This document shows positions 58,354 through 64,000 of a stretch of DNA of 64,000 bases, in pieces; the stretch's first letter is position 1; each line of letters begins with the position of its first letter. The DNA is from Microbacterium salsuginis (GTDB taxonomy: Bacteria; Actinomycetota; Actinomycetes; Actinomycetales; Microbacteriaceae), in contig NZ_JABACI010000003.1 in NCBI RefSeq assembly GCF_012524205.1, positions 124,001-188,000 of the forward strand. The letters are read 5' to 3'. The notes below the pieces were generated by a model. It saw only the letters and a program-made list of their open reading frames with translations. It was not told where the DNA came from and did not search any database. The position numbers were made by a program, and so were the translations under genes.

Positions 58354-60141
58354 TCAGGACTCGGTGCGCTCGACCTCGTCGTTCGCGTCGTCCTCGGAAG
58401 CCTCCGCCTCCGGATCGGCCTCGGCCCCGGCTGCCTCGACGAGTTCCGCCAGTTCGGCGTCGACGTCGTCGAGCGTGACCTCCTCGAGCGAGCCTGCCTC
58501 GGCGGAGTCGTCGGCGGGTTCGTCGGAGCCCGCCTCGTCTGGTTCGTCGGCGGAGTCGGCCGGCACGGACTCGGCCTCATCGTCCGGGGATGCCTCGTCG
58601 TGCTGCTCGGCGTCCTCCGAAACCTCGGCTACGGTCTCCACGTCGGTCTTCACGGTCTCGGCCGGCTCGGTGTCCGGGGCCCCGTCGTGCTGCTCGTCGG
58701 CATTCGCGTCGGCCTCTGCCTGCTCGTCGTCCTCGGCGGCATCGACCACCGCTGTGCGAGGCGCTTCGGGACGGATGAGCTCCTTGACCTCGGCCATGAA
58801 GCTGGTGAGCTGATGCTGCTGCCACCGCAGCTGCCGCGTGCGGTCCTCGGCGTCGCGCAGCACGGCCTGCGAGTGCGTGGTGACCAGCTCCATGATCCGC
58901 TCGGCCTTCGCCCGCGCCTGGTCGAGGTGCTCGCGAGCGCGGAGCCGCGCGTCGGCCTCGATCTGCTGGGCCTGCGCCCGCATCAGCCGTTCGAAGTCCT
59001 CGGCCTTGCCTGCCACACGCTGAGCGTGCTCCAGCGACGCCGAGACCTGCTCGTTGGCGTCCTGCGTGATGCGCTCGGCGTGGGCGACGGCCTGATTGTG
59101 CAGCACCAGGAACTCCTGGTGCGCGTCGTCCTGACGGCGCGTGAGCGAGGCCTCGAACTCGAGAGCGCGCACCCGCAGCTCGCGCACGGCCTCTTCGGCC
59201 TCGGAGCGGTCGCGCGCCGTCTCGCGGGCGACCATCGACCGCAGCGCGGCGGCTCCCTTCTCGGCCTCGGAGCGGATCGCGGCCGCCTCGCGCTCAGCCT
59301 GCGACAGCTTCTCGGCGGCGTGGGCGCCTTCGCGCTCGAGCCGCGCCTCGTGCGCCGTGAGCTCGGTGTCGACGCGGAGCCGCACCTGCTGCGCCTCGTG
59401 CTGGGCCTGCGAGATGATGCTGTCCGCCTCGGCCTGCGCCGACCGGCGCCGGTTCTCGATCTCTTCGCGAGCCGCTTCGAGCAGTCGGTCGCCCTGCACC
59501 GTCGCGTTGCGGATGAGCACGCTGGCCTGCTCCTCGGCGACGCGCAGCACCTCTTCGAACTGGTGGCGGTTGGGCGAGTCGGTGGGGGCCGCCGCGAGCT
59601 CCTCCGACAGCGCCTGCACCTGGGCCTCGGTGTTCGCGAGGCGCGCGTTCGCGGCGGCGAGCTCGGCCTTGAGCTGCTCCGCCTCGTCGGCGCCGTGCGT
59701 GCGAGACGCCGCGGCCTCCGCCCGGAGTCGCTCGATCTCGGCGCCGAGCCGCTGGACCTCGTCACGATGACGAGCCTCTGCGCCCGCGAACTGCGCCTCG
59801 AGCTCGGCTCGCGCCTCGGCTGCCAGCCGCTCGACCTCGCCGCTGCGCTGGGCACGGGCCGCCTCGAGCTCGGTCTCGAGCCGCTCGGCCTTCGCCCGGC
59901 TCTGCGCGACGGCCGCGCCGGCGCGCCGCTGGTGCTGCTTGAGCTGCGTGATCTCGTCGTTCGCCGTGCGCACGCGTGCGTTCAGACCGGCGATCGCCGC
60001 GTCGACCTCTTCTCTGTCGTAGCCGCGGAACGCCGTGGCGAAGCCCGCGTCCGTCGCGGCGACGGCGGCGTCGCCGATGAGGCTGTCGAACGCGCTGGTG
60101 TCATCCGCCGGGTTGTCTTCGGCCGGTGCGTGGTCGGACAT
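58354..60141 (-). CDS. DivIVA-domain coiled-coil protein with acidic tail
   Basis: 595 residues. Residues about 30-56 (FATAFRGYDREEVDAAIAGL) are the DivIVA membrane-curvature motif. From about 57 to 430 the protein is an almost unbroken coiled coil with Ala/Glu/Arg heptads and internal repeats, and the last 140 residues are Asp/Glu/Ala-rich and disordered. This layout resembles the Streptomyces polarity proteins Scy and FilP more than Wag31 itself. It probably forms filaments at the cell poles or septum. No partner gene adjacent. Confidence 0.85.
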   Translation of the reverse strand: MSDHAPAEDNPADDTSAFDSLIGDAAVAATDAGFATAFRGYDREEVDAAIAGLNARVRTANDEITQLKQHQRRAGAAVAQSRAKAERLETELEAARAQRSGEVERLAAEARAELEAQFAGAEARHRDEVQRLGAEIERLRAEAAASRTHGADEAEQLKAELAAANARLANTEAQVQALSEELAAAPTDSPNRHQFEEVLRVAEEQASVLIRNATVQGDRLLEAAREEIENRRRSAQAEADSIISQAQHEAQQVRLRVDTELTAHEARLEREGAHAAEKLSQAEREAAAIRSEAEKGAAALRSMVARETARDRSEAEEAVRELRVRALEFEASLTRRQDDAHQEFLVLHNQAVAHAERITQDANEQVSASLEHAQRVAGKAEDFERLMRAQAQQIEADARLRAREHLDQARAKAERIMELVTTHSQAVLRDAEDRTRQLRWQQHQLTSFMAEVKELIRPEAPRTAVVDAAEDDEQAEADANADEQHDGAPDTEPAETVKTDVETVAEVSEDAEQHDEASPDDEAESVPADSADEPDEAGSDEPADDSAEAGSLEEVTLDDVDAELAELVEAAGAEADPEAEASEDDANDEVERTES

Positions 60142-60324
60142 CGTGTGTCTCCGATTCCTGGGTCAGCTGTGTCGGCGTGCGCCGTCGCGCCGCGATTCCG
60201 CCGGCGACCAGGTGGTACGACGGCAGCGAGAACCGCGGAAGATCACATCGCCCTCGACGACACCGGGGGGCTGTGTCGTGGGGATGACTGCGCATCCGGG
60301 GTAGTCGAACAATACCCTCCCCGT

Positions 60325-62265
60325 CTAGGTGCGGGGAACAGCGACTTCGGTACTCGCCTCGCCCAGCCACTCCTGGTACGCCTCGAACGAGTACGGGCGG
60401 CCGAGGAACGCCTCGACGAGGTCCTTCGCGTCCTGTGACCCACCGGGCTCGAGCACCAGGTGCCGATAGCGGGAGGCATCCGTCTCGTTCATCAGTCCGC
60501 CTGCGAAACCGGTGAGCAGGTCGCGAGCGATCACGAGACTCCACTGATACGTGTAGTAGCAGGCTCCGTACCCCGTGAGGTGCCCGAATCCCGCGTACGG
60601 GTGCAGCCCCGGCAGAGGCTGCACCGGGCTGGTGGAGGCGTAGAGCCGCTCGACCTCGGCCTGCAGGTCGGCCGGACGGTGGATGTGCAGCTCGTACGAG
60701 ACGTTCGCGTGGCCCAGCTGCCGTCGCACCTCGAGAGCGCGCCCGAAGGCGTCGGCTGTGCGCATCCTGCGCACGAGATCCGCCGGGATGGGGTGACCGT
60801 CGGCGTTCGCGGTGAACGACGCGAGCACCTCGGGATCCCACGCCCACTCCTCCAGCAGCTGGCTCGGCGCCTCGACGAAGTCCCACTCCGCCTGAACGCC
60901 CGCGAATCGGGCGAAGCGCTGGCGGCCGCCGAGGATCTCATGCACCAGGTGACCGAACTCGTGGAAGAACGTCACCACCTGGTCGTGCTCGAGCAGTCCT
61001 CGCGAGAAGTTGCACAGCAGGGCAGCCTCGGGAAGAACCCGGTCCGCGATTCCCGGCGCGATCGGGAAGCAGGCAGCGTGACTGAACTTGCCTTCCCGCG
61101 GGTGCAGATCCAGATGGATGCGGCCGAGCCTCACGCCGTCCCGCACCACGTCGTACGACCGCACGTCGTCGTGCCACGCGTCGGCATCGACCGGCTGGTA
61201 CTCGACCTGCATCAGCCGTCCGGTCACATCCAGGACGCCCGGCAGCACCCGATCGAACGGGAAGTACGAGCGCACCAGCTGCGGGTCGACGTCGAACCGC
61301 TCGGCCTTGATGGTGCTGAGCAGGTGCCAGAAGTCGGCGATCGTGACGACATCGGCGGTCGGCACGTCGCGCTGCAGCCGCTCGACGAGGACCGCGTACT
61401 CCGCCTCTGCGGCGGCGAGGGATGCCTCGTCCAGCCGTGCCAGGAACGTCCGGATCTCGGCTCCGCTGCCGATCATGCGCGTCTCGGTCTCGAAATCCGC
61501 CCAGTCCGCGTAGCCCAGCAGCGCCGCCCGCTCGGCGCGCACCGCGAGCAGCTCGGCGAGCACCGGCTCGTTCTCGGGCCACGCCAGGTCGTTGTACGCG
61601 CCGACGAGCGCGTGCCGGGTGGCGCGATCCGTCGCGTACTCGCGGACGGGCATCAGGTCGGGGTAGTCGGTCGACAGCGTCACCATGCCGTTCTCATCGG
61701 CAGGATGCGCGTCGACGAAGTCCTGCGGCATGCCGGCCAGCCCGGAACGCGGCACGGTGATCTCACGGCGGCCGTCGCGGATGTTGCGTGAGAAGGTGAG
61801 CGAGAGCTCGGTGTCACGGTCGGCGAGCCACCGCGCGCGCTCGCGCTCGGTGGCTTCGAGGTGCACTCCGCCGCGGCGGAAATCGCGCAGCAGGTGCGCA
61901 AGCAGCCGCGTCTCGTCCGGATCAAGACCGTCCCCGGATGCCTCCGAGAACGCTGCCCACAGGTCGCGGTCGAGCAGTCGCTGCGACGTGAGCGACTCGA
62001 CCGCCTGCACCTGCGTCTCGGCGAGCTCGCGCACCGCCGCGTCGGGGTGCGCCTCACTGAGCACGTACGCCTCGCTGAGCGCCTGCTGCAGCGCGATCTC
62101 GGCATCGTTCCAGAGGGCCAGCCGCTCCCGTGCCGAGATCACCGACCCGGACTTCAACCGCGCATCGACCTCGTGGACGCGCGCGATCCGCTCGGCAGGG
62201 CGCTCAGTGGCGAAGGCGGCCCACCCGGCCGCATCCGTGGGGAAGGAGAGGGGCTCGATGCTCAC
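60325..62265 (-). CDS. M3-family metallopeptidase (oligopeptidase/Dcp-like)
   Basis: 646 residues, soluble. The zinc motif HEFGHLVHE lies near residues 434-442, with the third ligand Glu in FVEAPSQLLEEW about 25 residues on. Substrate-closing Tyr motifs GYGACYYTYQWS near 570 are typical of M3 peptidyl-dipeptidases and oligopeptidases. Cleaves short peptides in the cytoplasm. Start is a GTG at 62265; TAGGCT six bases before it suggests a leaderless mRNA. Confidence 0.93.
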   Translation of the reverse strand: MSIEPLSFPTDAAGWAAFATERPAERIARVHEVDARLKSGSVISARERLALWNDAEIALQQALSEAYVLSEAHPDAAVRELAETQVQAVESLTSQRLLDRDLWAAFSEASGDGLDPDETRLLAHLLRDFRRGGVHLEATERERARWLADRDTELSLTFSRNIRDGRREITVPRSGLAGMPQDFVDAHPADENGMVTLSTDYPDLMPVREYATDRATRHALVGAYNDLAWPENEPVLAELLAVRAERAALLGYADWADFETETRMIGSGAEIRTFLARLDEASLAAAEAEYAVLVERLQRDVPTADVVTIADFWHLLSTIKAERFDVDPQLVRSYFPFDRVLPGVLDVTGRLMQVEYQPVDADAWHDDVRSYDVVRDGVRLGRIHLDLHPREGKFSHAACFPIAPGIADRVLPEAALLCNFSRGLLEHDQVVTFFHEFGHLVHEILGGRQRFARFAGVQAEWDFVEAPSQLLEEWAWDPEVLASFTANADGHPIPADLVRRMRTADAFGRALEVRRQLGHANVSYELHIHRPADLQAEVERLYASTSPVQPLPGLHPYAGFGHLTGYGACYYTYQWSLVIARDLLTGFAGGLMNETDASRYRHLVLEPGGSQDAKDLVEAFLGRPYSFEAYQEWLGEASTEVAVPRT

Positions 62266-62271
62266 GGGTCG

Positions 62272-62277
62272 AGCCTA
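62272..62277 (-). promoter_or_regulatory. Candidate -10 hexamer, leaderless transcript of the M3 peptidase
   Basis: TAGGCT on the minus strand, six bases before the GTG start. Confidence 0.45.
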
Positions 62278-62330
62278 GAGCCCCCGATCCGGCGGATGGA
62301 CGGATGCCGCGGACCGGGGAATCCGTTCCG

Positions 62331-62918
62331 TCAGCGCAGCGCGCCGACGCTGGCCAGCGCCATGCGGATCAGCGTGCCGCGGCCGCCTTCCATCTCGGCC
62401 GAGAGCGCGTCGGATGCCGCTTCGTCGGGCGACATCCACGTCACCTCGAGCGCGTCCTGACGCGGCTCGCAGGTGCCCGTGACGGGCACGACGAACGCGA
62501 GCGAGACGGCGTGCTGGCGATCGTCGTGGAACGCGCTGACACCGGGCATGGGGAAGTACTCCGCGACCGTGAACGGGGTCGGCTGCGTGGGCAGCAGCGG
62601 AAAGGCCATCGGTCCGAGGTCGTTCTCGAGATGCCGGAACAGCGCGTCGCGCACCGTCTCGGCGTAGCGCACGCGCCCCGACACGATCGTGCGGGTGATC
62701 TCGCCGAGCGGCGTCGCCCGCAGCAGGATGCCCACCTCGATGACCTGCCCCATGCCGTCGGTGCGGACGGGGACCGCCTCGACGTAGAGCATGGGAAGGC
62801 GCCGGCGGGCCTCCTCGAGCTCGATGTCGCTCAGCCACGCCGGGTTCGAGACGTTGCCCGACGGCGGGCCGAACGGCTCGTCACCGGAGGGTTCGGGGTC
62901 GGGAGTTCTGACGGACAT
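62331..62918 (-). CDS. NUDIX-like protein (DUF4916-type)
   Basis: 195 residues. The core is a NUDIX-like beta-alpha fold with long strands (LPMLYVEAVPVRTDGMGQVI near 41) but no intact GX5EX7REUXEEXGU box, so pyrophosphatase activity is doubtful. DALEVTWMSPDEA near 164 resembles the C-terminal NUDIX strand-turn. Matches the DUF4916 group known from actinobacteria. GGAG lies just before the ATG and TATACA six bases before it. Confidence 0.75.
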   Translation of the reverse strand: MSVRTPDPEPSGDEPFGPPSGNVSNPAWLSDIELEEARRRLPMLYVEAVPVRTDGMGQVIEVGILLRATPLGEITRTIVSGRVRYAETVRDALFRHLENDLGPMAFPLLPTQPTPFTVAEYFPMPGVSAFHDDRQHAVSLAFVVPVTGTCEPRQDALEVTWMSPDEAASDALSAEMEGGRGTLIRMALASVGALR

Positions 62919-62924
62919 GACTCC

Positions 62925-62930
62925 TGTATA
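62925..62930 (-). promoter_or_regulatory. Candidate -10 hexamer, leaderless transcript
   Basis: TATACA on the minus strand, separated by GGAGTC from the ATG at 62918. Confidence 0.45.
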
Positions 62931-63015
62931 CCCTCCTCGCCCCGACGCACCACCGATTCCCGCGTGCAAACCGGCGCCGATCGGTACGCTGACCCACAGA
63001 TCTCAGAGGAGCGCC

Positions 63016-63639
63016 ATGTCGGAGTATCCCCCGCAGACGCGGCTCAGCCGCATCCAGGACATCGTCGGCGTCTTCGTGCTGTCGATCACGGCGGTGCTCA
63101 CCGCGTGGTGCGGCTTCGAGTCGTCGAAGTGGGGCGGCGAGATGTCCATCTCCTTCAGTCAGGCATCGTCGGCACGGATCCAGGCGGCGAGCGCGGAAGG
63201 AGAGGCGCGAGCGGCGCAGCAGTTCGACCTCACGGTCTACGCGCAGTGGGTGCTCGCGACGGCGGACGGCGACACCGAGCTCGCTCAGTACGTCCAGGAC
63301 CGCTTCAGCCCGCATCTCACGACCGCCTTCGACGCGTGGCAGGCCGACGGGATGCACGACAACGGCCCGTTCGTGCGCGAAGAGTATTTGCCGCCCGGCG
63401 AGGTCGAGGCCGCCGAGCTCAACGACCGCGCCGACGCGAAGTTCGCGGAGGCGCTCGAGAGCAACCAGCGCGGCGACAACTATTCGCTGCTGACGGTGCT
63501 GTTCGCGCTCGTCTTGTTCCTGACGGCGATGTCGCAGCGCGACATCAGGACGTGGATCGGCCGCGTGCTGCTCGGGCTCGCGCTCGTGGTCATGGTCGTG
63601 GCGATCGGCATCCTCCTCACCTTCCCGATCAAGATCTGA
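63016..63639 (+). CDS. Small membrane protein (DUF4337-like layout), unknown function
   Basis: 207 residues with one N-terminal helix (about 14-36), a charged loop of about 110 residues presumably on one face of the membrane (with QFDLTVYAQWVLATADGDTE), and two C-terminal helices (about 156-172 and 180-205). The layout is like DUF4337 proteins, but I am not sure of the match. GAGGAG precedes the ATG. Divergent from the NUDIX-like gene. Confidence 0.75.
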   Translation: MSEYPPQTRLSRIQDIVGVFVLSITAVLTAWCGFESSKWGGEMSISFSQASSARIQAASAEGEARAAQQFDLTVYAQWVLATADGDTELAQYVQDRFSPHLTTAFDAWQADGMHDNGPFVREEYLPPGEVEAAELNDRADAKFAEALESNQRGDNYSLLTVLFALVLFLTAMSQRDIRTWIGRVLLGLALVVMVVAIGILLTFPIKI

Positions 63640-63675
63640 CCCCCTCGCGCTCGTCGGGCGGGGCAGGATGGAGTG

Positions 63676-64000
63676 GTGAGTTCCCACCAGCCCCTGGATT
63701 CCGACACCGTCCTGTGGTCGGCCGACGCCGGGGACCGCGCCGGCAGGCCCCTCCTGGTGCTGCTCCACGGCTACGGCTCCGACGAGCGAGACCTCTTCGG
63801 CCTGGTGCCGCACCTGCCGGAGGAGTTCGTCATCGCCGCGGTGCGGGCGCCGCTCGCGCCGCCGTTCCCGACGCCCGGCTACTCGTGGTACGCGATCGAC
63901 GGGCTCGAGAGCCGCGACCCCGTCCACGTGACGGCGTCGGCGCACCGGCTGCTGGCATGGACGGATGCCGTGGCCGGCCGCCTCGGCGAAGGCCCGGGGG
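63676..64000 (+). CDS. Alpha/beta hydrolase (phospholipase/carboxylesterase), cut by the window end
   Basis: 108 codons up to the right edge. LLVLLHGYGSDERDLFGLV near residues 24-42 carries the oxyanion-hole HGYGSDE signature of the phospholipase/carboxylesterase family (PF02230), followed by APLAPPFPTPGYSWYAID. The nucleophile Ser and the catalytic His lie beyond the window. GTG start at 63676, with a GTG one codon earlier as an alternative. Confidence 0.85.
   Translation, partial: MSSHQPLDSDTVLWSADAGDRAGRPLLVLLHGYGSDERDLFGLVPHLPEEFVIAAVRAPLAPPFPTPGYSWYAIDGLESRDPVHVTASAHRLLAWTDAVAGRLGEGPG

Noticed and set aside
60255..60275. Small hairpin CGACAC/GTGTCG in the leader of the DivIVA-like gene
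   Set aside because: A 6-bp stem with a nine-base loop is expected by chance in GC-rich DNA; the 183-base gap otherwise shows nothing clear.

Overview
The window is GC-rich (roughly 70%), single-chromosome-type DNA from an actinobacterium. Codon use, the gene set and the very frequent GGCATCCGTC/GACGGATGCC decamer point to Microbacteriaceae, most likely Microbacterium; this placement is an inference from gene content and composition. Genes are densely packed and often translationally coupled through ATGA, GTGA or TGATG overlaps. I saw no rRNA, tRNA, CRISPR array, insertion sequence or prophage.

Layout. 1-4.9 kb (minus): a huge membrane-anchored Ig-like/propeller protein, open at the left edge, coupled to a Ser/Thr kinase that ends right after its membrane segment. 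5.1-6.8 kb: four copies of an 85-bp palindrome around an AbiEi/DUF559-type gene broken by an in-frame TGA. 6.8-10.6 kb: small membrane or secreted proteins of unknown function, including two convergent paralogues. 10.8-12.7 kb: a three-gene coupled operon (DUF269-residue membrane-associated protein, holin-X-type protein, DUF3618 protein). 12.8-20.3 kb (minus): rpoC and rpoB with a good promoter and terminator hairpins. 20.5-22.5 kb (minus): a small secreted protein, a Pro/Ala-rich membrane-anchored protein and a lytic transglycosylase. 22.7-25.3 kb: a large DUF4062-STAND ATPase.

25.4-27.8 kb (minus): 5-oxoprolinase genes, a PxpB-PxpC fusion and PxpA. 28.1-33.6 kb: a peptide-type ABC importer with a fused double ATPase, two permeases and a lipoprotein binding protein. 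33.9-37.8 kb: spermidine-synthase-like, TPR, SprT-like, 2-phosphosulfolactate phosphatase-like, SRPBCC-like and FMN reductase genes. 38.0-42.7 kb (minus): a sensor kinase/response regulator pair, a VOC protein and a MacB/FtsX-type ABC exporter.

42.9-53.3 kb (plus): the main metabolic unit, a reductive pyrimidine-breakdown operon: N-carbamoyl-beta-alanine amidohydrolase, dihydropyrimidinase, an F420-type LLM oxidoreductase, a two-permease NMT1/taurine-type ABC importer with its binding protein, a class III aminotransferase and a CoA-acylating semialdehyde dehydrogenase. Together they would import a pyrimidine or hydantoin and take its ring carbon through beta-alanine and malonate semialdehyde to acetyl-CoA. 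No classical dihydropyrimidine dehydrogenase is present in the window. 53.4-64 kb: a lipid kinase, an Lrp/AsnC regulator divergent from a DUF6421 gene, an SDR, threonine aldolase, a DivIVA-like coiled-coil protein, an M3 peptidase, a NUDIX-like protein, a small membrane protein and a carboxylesterase cut by the right edge.

Beyond genes, the striking structure is a set of at least four families of short intergenic palindromes (85 bp, 61 bp, a 19-bp-period array and a GTTGAGCGAGC type), each of fixed design, and repeated TANNNT hexamers 6-8 nt before start codons that suggest leaderless transcripts.
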